Positions 29,501 through 41,153 are shown, counted from the first letter of the stretch. The stretch: 64,000 nucleotides of DNA from Symbiodinium microadriaticum (GCA_001939145.1 LSRX01001111.1:1-64000), one strand, 5' to 3'. Notes: generated from the letters alone by a model not told the origin. A program made the numbers and translations.

Positions 29501-30600
29501 TCGTTGTGACGGCAAGCTTTTGCCAGAATAGGAGTTTCCATGGGAGGTGCAAGGAGGAGGCCGCTAGTGAGGTGGTCCTCTGCGATGGGGCCGTGAGGAA
29601 CACGCTGCGCAGAAGGCTGCGAGAAAGTGTCCTAGTGCAGCCGATATTAGACTGGCCATGACTCACTGCAGGGCGGCGGCTCAGGGCTCCCGCATAGGCC
29701 GATGTAGTTTGCCAGATAATCAGCAAAAGGTGGAAGTCTCAATTTGCGAGGCGATGGCTGCATCATTGCCTACCGCACCGCTGAGGGGCAGCCTCTGAGC
29801 GAGGCCGCCGCCCCTGCCAAGGACCCCGTCACTGGGTCCTTTCCTCGTTGCTTCAGTGAGGTTCGGAGTGTTTGGCCAAGGTCGAGGTTGGTGCCGCTGC
29901 GTTGCCGTGGGCGCTGGAAATCACTGCCCGGAGACGCCCGGCGGTTCCAGCACGAAATCACCCCTCAAGATCTCTCAAGCCGGTCCTCACCACTCAGATC
30001 GTTAGACCTTTGCCGGTCGTGCTCAGGAGTCCAAGTCGGCGATGTGGTGGACGTCGATTCTCGTTTGCCAGATTGCTCGTCAATTCCTACACTGGGTCAC
30101 TGCATTTTCTCAGACACACGGTCTGCAGCTCCATGATGAGGTGGGCATCGGGGAGCATGCCCTTGCGGATGAGGAGAGTGCCCCTTCCGACGGTGGCGAC
30201 CTGGAGCGCCGCGGGTCTTGATCGGCTTTTACATCTTTTACCAGTACCATTCCCGCACTGTCGGGCCTGTTCGATTTCGAGCTTGAAGTCCTGAGGCCGT
30301 TGGAGATTCGAGATCGCGACTGTGCGGAGCAATCAGCACGACAAGCTCCTCGCCGGAGTTCTCAGGCTCTCATGAGATTCCCAGTCCTAATCTGGCCTGG
30401 TGAAATGGTAGACCTGCACTCAGCTGCACCATGCCCCAAGCAAGCACAGGAATTTGTTAGAAGTGATAGCAACACCGAGGTTCCGCATGTCGGTGGACGA
30501 GCGGATTGACATGGCAAGTCGGTTGCGCGTCCTGCTTGCAAGAGCTCAGGGTGATGTTCCCCCGTATTGTGCACTAGACAGCACTCAGCTGTGCATCCAA
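26600..30600 (+). other. Candidate small exons of an unidentified coiled-coil gene
   Basis: Several + strand segments have exon-like composition: REDLEYAHEELRVLQKKLEL near 26612 (coiled coil), AQAKQKAANAMDADKACFGF near 27100, AISELLAVVGNPATILPEVV near 27215, DVKLDVDPATGLVRHIPASE near 28925 and MSVDERIDMASRLRVLLARA near 30487. They lie in different frames with AG|G-like acceptors between them, as in the better supported genes downstream. No family is recognised and no continuous model can be drawn by eye, so this is only a pointer to where a gene may be. Confidence 0.25.
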
Positions 30601-30697
30601 GGTGAGCGCGGCAATGCGATGCTGAAGAGAGGTTTGCTTGCTGCACGTGTTCAGATGTCTTGCCGGCAGTTGCTTGTGAGGACGCCTGCAGCGAGCG

Positions 30698-30847
30698 GCG
30701 GACTACTACGAGAGGGGATCCTCGCTGATGGATGTCATCGAAGCCGAAGACATGGGAAGCATGGGTGGAATGGGTGGAATGGGTGGCATGGACGGAATGG
30801 GCGGAATGGGCAACATGGCGGGCATGGGAGGCAGGGCAAGCGTATGA
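30698..30847 (+). CDS. Gly/Met-rich terminal exon (partial)
   Basis: An open segment encodes ADYYERGSSLMDVIEAED, then a run of about seven GGM-type repeats (GSMGGMGGMGGMDGMGGMG), and ends GGRASV with TGA at 30845-30847. Gly/Met-rich tails are found on chaperonins and some co-chaperones and RNA-binding proteins; nothing here decides which. The upstream part of the gene is not identified. The + strand, in-frame stop and acidic lead-in make it likelier to be a real last exon than a chance repeat. Confidence 0.4.
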   Translation, partial: ADYYERGSSLMDVIEAEDMGSMGGMGGMGGMDGMGGMGNMAGMGGRASV

Positions 30848-32253
30848 TGATGAGATGTGGTGCTTAGCCGCCACGGTGGTGGGGTGGCAGGCGGCAAGAA
30901 GGACGAAAAGGCGGTCGCCAACAACAAGAGGATTCGCGAGTGTCGAAGCCTTACAGCAGAAACAGGACTGAATTTGTGTCTCCAGAATGTTTAGAGTTTA
31001 GAGAGAGGCCAGAAGCCGATCCTTCTGAATTGGGCACTGGTCCTCATGAAGAGGAGCTTCAGCTTTCTGCATTGAGGGAGGGTTATAAGAGGCGAGACGG
31101 TTTGGTCGCGACTTTGCCAGGAGCTGCTGGCAGGAAGCGGAGCGGAAGTGTGCTGAAGTGATCCTGGATATCGACGGCTGCTGCGTCTCCGTCTTATGGA
31201 GCAGTACAAGCAGCACAAAAAAACAATGCTCTGTACCATGTCGGAGTAGTGGCTGCAGGTCAAGGCGCTGTTTCGACGGGGACAGCGGGCTTCTCATGCT
31301 GTGGTTGTTCTCAATCCTCACTCGCTCGCTTCCCCGCTCTCGCGATCTCTCGATTTCTCCCCGCTCTCTCTTTTCTCTGTGTCCCTGTTTCGTCGTCTCG
31401 TTCTCGCTCGCCTGTGGGCTGGAGTGGTGGAGGTAGGGCTTGCGGTCTCTGAGGTGCCAAGTGCAGCTAGGAAACCTGGAAGAGGCCAAGAAGGAGTGAA
31501 TTTCGTGGTTTGATGATGCGTCGGGTTTAGTCACTGAGTTATGTCGTTGAGAGATTCAACACTTTAGCTTTGCGTCAGGACCTCTTGAAAGCGCGAGATC
31601 TCGACGATTCCATCGCAGCGGACGTGGAGAAAGAATTGGCAAAGCTCAAGCGTCAGCAGAAGGCAGGGCCGGGCGGGGCCGAAGGCGGGGCCGGGCAGTC
31701 GGGCAGTGGCAGTCAGCGGCAGTCAGCGGGCAGTGTTGTCATCTTCTACCTCAGCGGTTCTGAGTGGTGCGAACCCAAGCTTGCTTGAGCTTGAGGTTCT
31801 GGACCGTCAGGATCGTGGCTGGGCACAGAAGGCATTGGAGCAGCTCTTCCGAATTGGCAGGTTCTTGTCTGGGTCTGGACCTGCCTTGGTTTCACTCAGG
31901 AAAGGTCTTGCAGATGCGCGATCTGCAGCGAGCCATGGCGGTGAAAAGCCTGAGGCATCTCGCCAAACTGGCACTTCACGATCGTAGCGAGAACAAGAGT
32001 CCGAGAGAATCACCGCACCACATGAGCCAACTGGTGCTGTGCATTGCTGTGCTGAAGGAGAACACGGACGACGGGATCGAGTGTAGTGTCAAGGACTCTG
32101 CAGCTGTTGTTCATTGATGTGTTTTCCTACTGTTGGAGTCGCCGCAGCAGGGCTCAATTCCGACGTCTAGAGACAGTGCATGATACTTGCAGTGCCGCTT
32201 TATCTTCATGCCACCGTGAATTTGATGGGTCCCTGAGGCCTTGCTACCAAAGG
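30848..32253. other. Region upstream of the exostosin gene
   Basis: 31310-31430 is a pyrimidine-rich stretch (TCTC/CGCT-rich). 31660-31740 has GGGGCC and CAGTCAGCGG imperfect repeats. Helical + strand pieces (LRQDLLKARDLDDSIAADVE near 31570; QMRDLQRAMAVKSLRHLAKL near 31910) may be exons, family unknown. No full gene can be drawn. Confidence 0.3.
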
Positions 32254-33654
32254 ATGCCAAGGGCGGCAGGGGCGGTGCATCAGTTGGTTTCTGGACTTGC
32301 TTTCAGCTTTGCCAGCGCACAGGGCAACGAAGCATGTTGGCGAGTCGGCTTCTCTTACGAAAGCTGCTGCAATCCGCCACGGCCTGACTGCTTCGACTCT
32401 CTGTACACATACGAGGTTTGCTGTCTGAATGATGGTAGTGATTCTCAGTTACCACAAGACTGCCATCGCAAAGAAGACGTGCCAAGCCTGCCGCGGCAGC
32501 TGCAGTGTCGTGGAACCCATTGGGTCACTGCCGATGAATGGGCTGGATTCTTCTGGGCACACCAGCTGTCACAGGCACTGGGAACCTCATTCCTTGGTTG
32601 GCCAAACATAACTGCACTGTTACACAAAGCCAACGAAAGCATGCAGGCAAGGCATGCCAGTGAGGAAGACTGCATATTTGGTTTTGCAGCAGTCATTCTC
32701 CACAGCTTGGCAGGAATTGAGAAAGCGGCAGGTAGTGATGCTGCGAGAAAAGCGAGCAGTTATGCACATCGCCTGCTGCAGCGAGCAAGTGGCCTGGAAG
32801 ACTGCCGCTGGCTGCAGATGATCAACCACGACATGTTTGATCACTATAACCTGGTGATGGGCTTAGAGGGGCGGTTCCATGGCTGGTGCCCTCCGGATGC
32901 TCCACGGGTTTATGTCTACGACATGGGTGACCTGGCGGACAGGCCGATCTCCTGTGCGCGGATTGGCTTCTGGGGCTCGGAGGTCTACGTCGACCGCTTC
33001 TTGAGACATGCTGGCTGCCGCACCCAGGATGCAGAGGCCGCAGACTTGTGCCCCGTTCAGCATCTACATGAGAAATTCGCAGCACATCCTGTTTTCGAGG
33101 TTTGTTGGTGCAGCCGTGTGCCGTGTCAGGTTCTTCATCCCTCTGTACCTCACCTGCTGGGAGCTGCAGGTTGGCAAGCATCTCACGAAGGGAGCGAAGT
33201 TCCTCGCCTTTCAGCATGGGATGGTGTTTGGATTCGCTTTTGGGTGAGACCGAGGCTCATGGCACTGGAGGAGATGCATGATCGCATCTCGAGTCTGCCG
33301 TACTTTCAGAGGCGCCGATAACCTCCCGAGTGTACCCACTGCTGCTCACTTGTACTCTGGGAATTTCCGAAAGGAGGTACACTGCTGTAAGCCTGCATCC
33401 CTCCAGGAAGGAGGGGCTGGACCACGTGTTTCTCTTCGGTTCCTCCGTATGGCAGCTGCATAGGCAGGTCCTTGTTGTGTTTGGGTGATAACGGCAAGAA
33501 TGCTTGGCATTCTTGTGCTGCCGCTAAGCCTCCTGAAGCAAACGGATCTTTCTCGGGTACTCGATGGTAGGTGGCGCGACCTATTCCCGCGGTCGATCCT
33601 GCTTGTCGTGGAGTCCGAGCCCATCGAGTGTAACGACATCCCGTGGGACGACAG
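32254..33654 (+). CDS. Exostosin-like glycosyltransferase, N-terminal exons
   Basis: GT47 exostosin-type protein of the Golgi/secretory pathway (role by family). Exon A runs to 33047 and begins near ATG 32254 (true start uncertain). It has a Cys-rich segment (CWRVGFSYESCC...CFDSLYTYEVCC), then the exostosin entry VYVYDMGDLADRP, FWGSEVYVDRFL and CRTQDAEAADL. An 82-nt GT-AG intron at 33048-33129 joins it to FFIPLYLTCWELQ (33130-~33169). Further exons are LEEMHDRISSLPYFQRRR (~33250-33318), GLDHVFLFGSSVWQLH (33407-~33465) and WRDLFPRSILLVVESEPIEC (33571-~33654). Frame changes between exons coincide with AG|G acceptors. One donor near 33463 may be GC. The rest of the protein lies beyond the hydrolase gene. 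Confidence 0.8.
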
Positions 33655-33789
33655 TTTATGCCTGTGCCTCGAGACAACGCGATTTCCGAGTTGCATGTTT
33701 TCGACTGAATGGCTTGTGCTGCTGTAGTTTTGGCTCCAGCCAGACTTTACAGTCTCCTGTCTCTCCTGCCTCCAGTCTCTCGTGAAACG

Positions 33790-35355
33790 ATGGCAGGTTG
33801 CTGCCCCCCAGATTCCTGGCCAGCTTGCCAGAAGCCGGATGACTACAAGCCCAAGGGCACAGAGACAAAGATAGGCGAGCTGCCAGTGTACAGCGTGGGC
33901 ACCGGAGACAAGGCCATCTTGGTACTGCCCGACATCTTCGGCTGGTCCTCTAACCAGGGTAGGCTTATGGGCATCGCAGACACCCTCGCCGATCAGGGGT
34001 ACCGAGTGCTGCTTTCAGACCCCTTCTACGGAGACTCTGCCGTGGGGAAGGAGGATATCATGGGCTGGATTACACAGTTTCCTTTTGAAAAGAAAATTGG
34101 TGCCGACATCGAGGCATGTGTAAAGCACCTACAAGATCAGGGCTGCAGCAGTGTGGGTGCAGTTGGCTTTTGCTGGGGCGTCTGGGCATTTTGCAAGTCT
34201 GCCTCCATGGGTGTGCCCCTGAAGTGTTGCTTGCAAGTGAAGTAATCAGCAGCTCTTTGATCGAATATATGGACTGGAATTCTGTCAGATCATTCTAGGC
34301 GACACATGACATCGCTGCTGTGATCCCAGGTGGCGTCGGACCTCATCCAAGCACACGACTGGAAGGAGCGTTCGGCGGAGATGAACAGGCAATGATGGAC
34401 AAGGTCAACATGCCAGTGCCCATCCTTAGCTGAAGTATGAAACGGGTCGAATCAAATATGTGCTGTGTTGAGAAGATTTGGCTAGATTTGCTGGAACCCA
34501 GACTTCACTCATGACAGATACAGGTCGAATATTGAGCTGCAGTCCGTTGAAGAGCCGTGACATGGAAGGGCTTTTACTCTCCAAAGGTGCTCATCATGCC
34601 AGCTGGCAACGACCCTGAGAACCTCAAGGACTCGCATGAAGAGTCAGCAAAGAACTTGTCTGCACCGAAGAACAGACCGGAGAGCAAGCTTGTGCGGCCA
34701 GCCTCTGCGGCAGCTGTGCTTCGTGCTTGCCGAGGGCGCGTGCCTTTCGGCCCACATGCGTGATTTTAAACGACAGGAGGGCGGCGCGATCGCCGAGTCC
34801 CTGGCCAAGAAGGTCTGCCACTTAAGTCCTTTGCGCGTCAAAGTCATGAGACGACAGCCGTGTCGCCAGGGTGGAAAGTCCGTGACATTCCCGGACTGGC
34901 AGTGTCGCTCTGAAAGAGATGCCTAATGCACGGAGAAGTGCAAGACTCCGTGCAGGACATGCAGCACGGCTGGTGCTGCCGTGGCGACCTCGGTCAAGCG
35001 GAGGTGAAGCGGGATGTGGAGGCAGCGATGTTGCTCTGCTCGACTTATGCGACACACATAGCTGCACGGAGCTTCAGATTGTCTGCAATGTGCATGAGCT
35101 AGCACGACGGGAAGCTAATTGTACATCATTATCACAGCATGGTCCCCATGGAATGTTACGAAAGCTCCCTCCGTGGAGGGAAGAGTTGTCGTTTGAGACC
35201 CAGCCTTGCTGACCAGCTATAGGGGTGTGGGGGGGGGACCAGCCAGAAACTGTCCCAAAACGCCCTCCGTTTTCGAGCCAACCCCCAGGCCATGAGGTGT
35301 TTCAGGCGTGGGCCCCGCGGGCTCTTTGTTGGAGCTGCACGCGGGATCCAGGAGA
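33790..35355 (+). CDS. Dienelactone hydrolase family protein, multi-exon
   Basis: Alpha/beta hydrolase of the DLH family. Exon 1 (ATG 33790 to ~34236) encodes MAGCCPPDSWPACQKPDDYK, ILVLPDIFGWSSNQGR, GYRVLLSDPFYG and the nucleophile elbow GFCWG (Cys codon ~34171). Later exons: GPHPSTRLEGAFGGDEQAMM (~34330-34430), VLIMPAGNDPENLKDSHEE (~34587-34643, acid region), GGAIAESLAKK (~34780-34812), SVTFPD (near 34880) and AWAPRG (~35308), which matches the usual H-G-W-x-x-R-G block but with Ala after the expected His. Introns separate all of them, so it is not a recent retrocopy. It lies entirely between exons of the exostosin gene on the same strand. The C-terminus is not resolved. Confidence 0.75.
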
Positions 35356-35992
35356 GACGTCTTTTTGGAGAAGCGGGACCCGATCATGCTTGTGATGCCT
35401 GGTGCCGGGGGGGGTCATGCGCCAGCAGGTGCTGTTCAGAGGGTAGAAAGCCGCAGCACTTTCAGGACCTCAGATCGGAGAACCGACGCAACTGGCAACA
35501 AGTGAAAAAGGAGTATCGCTCATCTCCGTCCTCTTCCGCCTCCGCACAGCTCCCGGTTTGTGAGCTTTCGTTCCCCACCCTTGGGGCGCAAATATTCTAG
35601 GACATGGTGAAGTCTGGGTCGTCCCAAGCTTCCGGCCAGCGAAGGGGCCATTCGTAGAGTATGAGGTGGTGTTAGAGGGAGTTGCTCCTTTACAGGAAAG
35701 CACAGTTTTGCAATGCTGAAGAATTCGCCATGCCGGCAAAGCATGCTGTATGTCCTCGGTCGGGGCTGAAGCCAACCGAGGAAGCACATGGTAGACTTCT
35801 TCAAGTCCAACCTCTGAGGCGTCGGCTTGATCTGCGTAGTATGGATCATGGACATTGACTCTTTACTTTTGAGAAAATTTTCACCCAGTCACAGAGCTCG
35901 AGGGATGTCGCGAAAACGTGCTGCAGAGGGCTTGCGTGATGTTTTTTTCGCGAGTCCCGGCACTTTGGAAGAGCCGAGGCTGGCACTGCAAG

Positions 35993-37020
35993 GACTGTTT
36001 CCAGCCCTGGAAAGACCTGGTGGTGCCTCCGCTGACACCGCTCACCGGTGCTCGTGGCTTGGTCGGAAAGGAAAGATGTGAAGGACGATTCAACGAATGT
36101 GCAGACCTAGGCAGCCTGATCGCGAAGTCCAGGCCCTTCTTTCGGCGCAAGTTCCTCATGACCTGAGCTTAGAACGGTGATAAGTGCAGTGAGCCGTTTG
36201 GCTCAACCATGAACCTCGGAAAGCGTGTCCTCAGGACTTGGAGGGGCCAGCATGCGGAGTCCGGCCTTCCAGAGGTGCGCAAGGCCTATTTGGTCACCAA
36301 CGAGACGGTGCGCACCGCACTGATCCACAACTTGAGTGTCTCGTCCGGATTTTGAGTGTTGGGGGAGCCCCTTCGAACTTCAAGAACCCACCCACGTTCC
36401 GTCTCCAGGTCATCTCCCGGATGTGTCTATTGGCTCCCCTGTCTCCGGCTACGCGGACCTCATGGGCAACTCCAAGTTCTGCTTGTGCCCCAAAGGAACC
36501 TCTTCTCATGCCTTCTAGGGCTTGAGACGTTTCCTCTGTGGGAAATCGGCAGCCCTCTGTTCGAAGGAGCCAGCTCTTACACCTCACGCCTCTTCGAGGC
36601 ACTCTTCGCCGGCTGCATTCCAGTCATCCTTTCAGACCACTTGCGCCTCCCGGCAGCAGATCTAGCCGTTCGAAATGCGATCTCCGCATTGCGCGGCATG
36701 GTTGAATCCACACATATAGAAAAGGTCTACCCTTCGACCACGTCGTGAACTGGTCCGAATTCAGCATTCATTGGCCGATGGAAGAGGCGGCCCAGTACTC
36801 AGCTTTTTGGAGAAATGCCCTTGAACCTGAGTGGGTCTGTGACATAGCTTTAAGGACCTCAGCCTCTACCGGTACCTCCAAGGCCTCAAAACAATGAGCT
36901 CCATCAAGGCAAGTGTGCCCCGTGGCAGGGCGGCTGGAGCACGATGCTGCCGGGATCATGAACCTGCAGCGCCGAGGGGGGGAGTTGCGCTGCTGGTTCG
37001 ATTACTTCTCGCAAGAGGAG
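35993..37020 (+). CDS. Exostosin-like glycosyltransferase, C-terminal exons
   Basis: This carries the second half of an exostosin domain in order: DCFQPWKDLVVPPL (35993-~36046), TWRGQHAESGLPEVRKAYL (~36235-36340), GYADLMGNSKFCLCPKGTSS (~36419-36515), SYTSRLFEALFAGCIPVILS (~36571-36657), FDHVVNWSEFSIHWPMEEA (~36732-36795), LYRYLQGLKTMSSIKASV (~36864-36915) and CWFDYFSQ (near 37000). The CxxPxG...R..EAl..GCIPVI block is the diagnostic GT47 nucleotide-sugar region. Together with 32254-33654 it makes one plausible full-length protein, interrupted by the hydrolase gene. Alternatively, two partial exostosin genes flank it. Confidence 0.75.
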
Positions 37021-39400
37021 GTGGGAGGGAGAGGAAGACCGGAATCAATGGGCTGCTGTTTGCCGTTCGATTTTTTGAGGACCCACAAAAGTGCTCTCCG
37101 TATGCTGCGCTGCTGAGCGGTCTGGGCCAGCGGGTTGCCGGGCTCGCTTTTTGCATGCTGACAGCATCCGAGTGTCACTGAGAGCTGCAGCTGCCTTGGA
37201 GCCTCAGGTGGCAAGCATGCCGCGGCCTCGCCTGGCAGTGAGCAGCGAGCAGCGAAGAGAAAAAGGGAACCACCAGGGACGCACCTTCCCAAAGCCGCCG
37301 AAGCATCAGACTTTCAGATCGAGTGGCAGTCAGGAGAGCTCCAAAGCGAGACTCATGCCCTCGACCAGCGACGCGGCAGGCCTTGGAGGGTGGAGAGCCA
37401 TCCTGTCGATGGAGTTAGGGCTTGGCTGGGCTTAAACAGCGGCACTCTTCGATTCAAACATTGGACAATGCGCTGGTTGGGCTTGCAGAGCATGTGCCCA
37501 AAATCCTTCACCGCCGCTCAAGTTTTCATATGCCCTAGTTTTGCCTGAGTGAGCGTTCTCAAGCTCACAAATCCACCGGATCGTAGTAGGACCTCTAAGC
37601 TTGCCGCAGGTTCATCTCTCGTTGAGCCTCTTCTGCAAATTCGAAGCCCAAGTGCCTTCACCTCTATGAACTTGATGCGAGCGATTCCAAGGACGTACTT
37701 TCCGCTCAGGAAGAAGCTGCTCGGAAGGACCGACGCCGGTTGTCGTCGAGACATGAAGGTGTAATGGCACAAGGTGCTTCCTGCACCATGGGTCGAAATT
37801 TGCAGCCTAGACTCATAGAGTCCTTGTCCTTCCGTGTCAGGATGGCGTAGACGAGGACACGTATTGTCGGCAAAGAGAGGCCTCGCATTGCACGTTGGGA
37901 GTGAAGGGGGGCAGGCGGTGTGCAAGCCCTGCCAGGCCATCTACAACCAGTTCTTGAAGGGCAACAGGCCGACGATATTCGACGGCGATAAGGATTGAGT
38001 CTTTCTTGCGGGGTTTGAGCATGCTCGGGCTGGGATGCCGCGGCTGAGAGCTGTCCTGTCTGCAAACCGGAGAGTGTCTGTACAAAACACGTCTTGGGCA
38101 AGGGCCGGAAGGACAGCAGGATGGCATGTTGCTACAGGCGCGAGCGGTTCCGTATCAGTCATGATGCTCGAACATGTGGAAACTGGCAAAAAGGACAAGA
38201 CCTTCCCCGTAAGGCCCCACCCCCCCCGCCGTCCCAGTCGACTGGAGGCCGTCAGATGACTGAGCTTTGTAGCTCTCGAGCGCTGACAAATGCGTTTAGA
38301 AAAGGCGCTCCAATCAGCTGTCCTTCAGCGGCACTTTGAAGATGTTCCGCACCTCTGAGCCTTTGCGAGCTCTGATCAGGCCATCAGCTTCTCGCAGCAG
38401 AGAAGCCTTCGCAGCAGTGCGAGGAAAGGACCTGAAGCAGACAGCATGAAGCCTCGAAGCCGCAACGACTTTCCGATGATATGCTCTGGGAGCCCTGGTG
38501 AAGGCTTCAGAAGCGAGTGGCAAAGAGGGAGGACACCCGCTCCTCCGTGGCTCGGCCGGCAAGCAGACTGCGACTCCGAGCTTCTCCACAGGTTGCCAAC
38601 AGCGGCTGTTTTCTGTAGAGTCTGTAGAGTCGGAGGCTTGTCCCTTTTATTTCATTAGTGAGTCTGCAGTGTGAGTCTGTGCTCACAGTTGCGACCTCTT
38701 CGCCTTTCGGCCGAGGGCTCCCAAGCCAGCGAGTACTACGGCATCCTGCGTGTCGGGACCGGTTCGAGGGCCTCGGCTTTTGCCCCGGTGGGCACTTTGT
38801 GTCGTCATGGCTTTAGAGCCAGGAGGACACAGCGACATGTCCTGATCAGATTGTGGCAGGACACCTCCTCAAGAGTTCGAGGTTGTGTTCGACACAGGCC
38901 AGCTTGTGATTAGAGTAGGGATGACCTTTGGACAGAGCACAGTTGAGCAGAAGGCAGTGGCAACTTGATCATACCGTCAACTGCCTGCAGCAGTGATGCG
39001 CAGCACTCGGTGTCCAGACGAAGTGTCGAGCCCGAACCGGGGACCCGTGATGACCCGTGCCACGTGTCAGCCATCGGAACCTTCAGTTCGCAACAGGCAT
39101 GTGTGCCCCTGGATTTATCGACACCTTCTGTAGATTGCTATGTGGGCACCCTGTCTTCAGGCATGCCGGATGCACCGGCGCTTCAACAGCACCGCATCAC
39201 GCCTGCGGGCCCGGAATGAAAGCGTGCATTCTTCGGAACTTTGAGAGCTGTTGGCTTCTGAATTCTTCATCAATGATCATCTCGGTCGACAGAGATTCTT
39301 CTTCCCAGTGCCCCAGGGCACAGCACGAGGTTCCTCGATACCCAATGTAGACGGTGTCTACGAGAGATGCCTTCAAAGCAGAACACAATTGTGAAGGTTC
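37021..39400. other. Region without recognised gene
   Basis: Open frames are short and unconvincing on both strands (for example 37518-37940 minus and 38671-38913 plus). No known motif was found. It is probably intergenic or intronic. Confidence 0.35.
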
Positions 39401-39537
39401 AACCCCTAACCCAAAGCCACAATCCAAGAGAACCATCTTGGAAAATCATGTAACCCTCAATCCCCAGCCCAAAGCCCCAACCCAAGAGAACCATCTTGGA
39501 AAATCATGTAACCCTCAACCCCCAACCCAAAGCCCCC
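39401..39537. repeat. 58-bp minisatellite, about 2.4 units
   Basis: The unit contains AACCCTCAA...CCCAAAGCCC and AAGAGAACCATCTTGGAAAA, repeated with a 58-nt period and few differences. It lies just outside the inverted-repeat-bounded block that starts near 39800. Confidence 0.85.
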
Positions 39538-39879
39538 GACGCAGTCCTTAAATATTATGTCAACTGAAGAGATAAATTTTTCATTACACCTTGATAGAAC
39601 AAGTGACCTGACAACCGGGATCAATAGCATTACAATTAAATGACACTGACGGAATAACATTAAGCCGAGCAGTCACTAATAACCTAACTTTTAATAGCAT
39701 TGGTAGTATTGTTGGCGAAAGTTAAGTTATTAGTTGGGGGCGTGCTATGTTTCAAAATTCATCAGAATTAAAGAAAGTATTGGATACACAATATGCGTAG
39801 TTCCAAGAGTTTCTAATTCAGCCTGAGGGCCCGATCGAGGATTATTTTTGGTTTAGGGTTCGGATAGGGGTACCGATAC

Positions 39880-40230
39880 GATTCAGTGATAGGATTGCCG
39901 TATTCCGCATTTCGGGAGATACGGTTCTGATACGATTCGGATACGATTTCGATACGGGGGGCGATACGCTCTCGTCCAGAAGCAATACGAATTCAAAACG
40001 ATTTCAATACGGGTTCCAATATGGTTTCGAATACGGTTTCCAACACGATTCTGGGTACAACGCCTTTCGGCACTCGCATCCGAGAGTGCAAAGGCGGGAG
40101 GGGAAGCGTATCCAAATCGCATCCAAACCCCTTTTCAAACCCAAAATCGGCTGCCGGAGCTCTGAGACAAGGGGGGAATCGTATCCAAATCGTATCCAAA
40201 CCCCTATCCAAACCGCTTTTTCCCTTATGT
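39880..40230. repeat. GATACG / ATCGTATCC satellite, left cluster
   Basis: GATACGATT, TTTCGATACGG and TTCCAATATGG variants fill 39880-40050, and ATCGTATCCAAATCGTATCC with CCCCTATCCAAAC occurs at 40184-40225. A segment with AAATCGGCTGCCGGAGCTCT (from ~40143) recurs near 42899 in the same orientation. Confidence 0.75.
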
Positions 40231-40279
40231 GAGGTCCGGGATTGGCCATCTACCTCCAACGACGCCTTCTAAAGCGGTG

Positions 40280-40316
40280 CCATGAGCTACCTCATGGAAT
40301 TCCGGCTCAGGCCGGA
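40280..40316. repeat. Two adjacent perfect hairpins
   Basis: CCATGAG/CTCATGG at 40280-40286/40291-40297 with loop CTAC, then TCCGGC/GCCGGA at 40301-40306/40311-40316 with loop TCAG. They are like the short-armed hairpins of the first 11 kb but with new arms. Confidence 0.7.
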
Positions 40317-40780
40317 TCCGATCGCGCCTCGCAAAACATTAACCAATCACGCTTCCGAGGCAGTTGGAGTGGCTGGCGGGCATGCTCGATTGCAGCAAGC
40401 GAGGGCCTTACTGAGAAGCTGCTTTCGGGCTTTAGTAGGCGTATCCTGCCAGGTACCGGTTAACCAAACTGGGTACTTCCCATCTTCTGGGTGAGCGGAT
40501 GCGGAAGCCGGCGATCGTTCTGTGAGGTCAGAGCCTGAGACCGGTCGCAGCGAGCGTGCGCGATCGAAACCCACACCATGCCCGTTCAGGTTGAGCCGCC
40601 GCCGGAGAGCGAGATCTTCCCCGCAAAAAAGTCGCGACCTTTGTAGCCGGGGGATAAAGCATATGATTGATCTTTTTTTATTTTCTCACAAACCTCCGTT
40701 TCCATAGTTTATGTACCACAACCATGTTGCAGTGACGATAGTCTGATTGATAAAGAATACGGTCGACGTTTTCGTGTACC

Positions 40781-41005
40781 TAAACGCGAAATCTTAAACG
40801 CCAAATCCGAAACGCGAAATCCTAAACGCGAAATCCTAAATGCGAAATCCTAAAGGCGAAATCCTAAAGACGAAATCCTAAACGCGAAATCCTAAAGGCG
40901 AAATCCTAAAGGCCAAATCCTAGAGGCGAAATCCTAAACGCGAAATCCTAAACGCGAAATCCCAGAGGCGAAATCCTAAACGCGAAATCGTAAAGGCGAA
41001 ATCCT
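40781..41005. repeat. 14-bp satellite GCGAAATCCTAAAC, about 16 units
   Basis: Tandem 14-mers with point variants (AAACGCGAAATCCT, AAAGGCGAAATCCT). Each unit can be read as two heptamers, CCTAAAC and GCGAAAT, the first matching the CCCTAAA telomere-type repeat. The 14-bp register is kept across most of the array. Confidence 0.9.
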
Positions 41006-41153
41006 TTGTTTTCCCCGTAGCTTGGCTTGTTTGCTCTCGTAAGGAACTCCTACAACAGTCGCGGTAAATCGAGGGATAAAGCATGCTGTTGACCCTTTCA
41101 CGAACCTAGTTTTCCATATATTTTTGTACGAATATTTCAATCGGCGTCTGGTA

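Noticed and set aside
36190-36215. CCGTTTGGCTCAACC as an SL relic before the exostosin C-terminal exons
   Set aside because: Lacks the central GTAGCCAT part and the terminal AAG. It lies within a gene where splicing already explains the structure.
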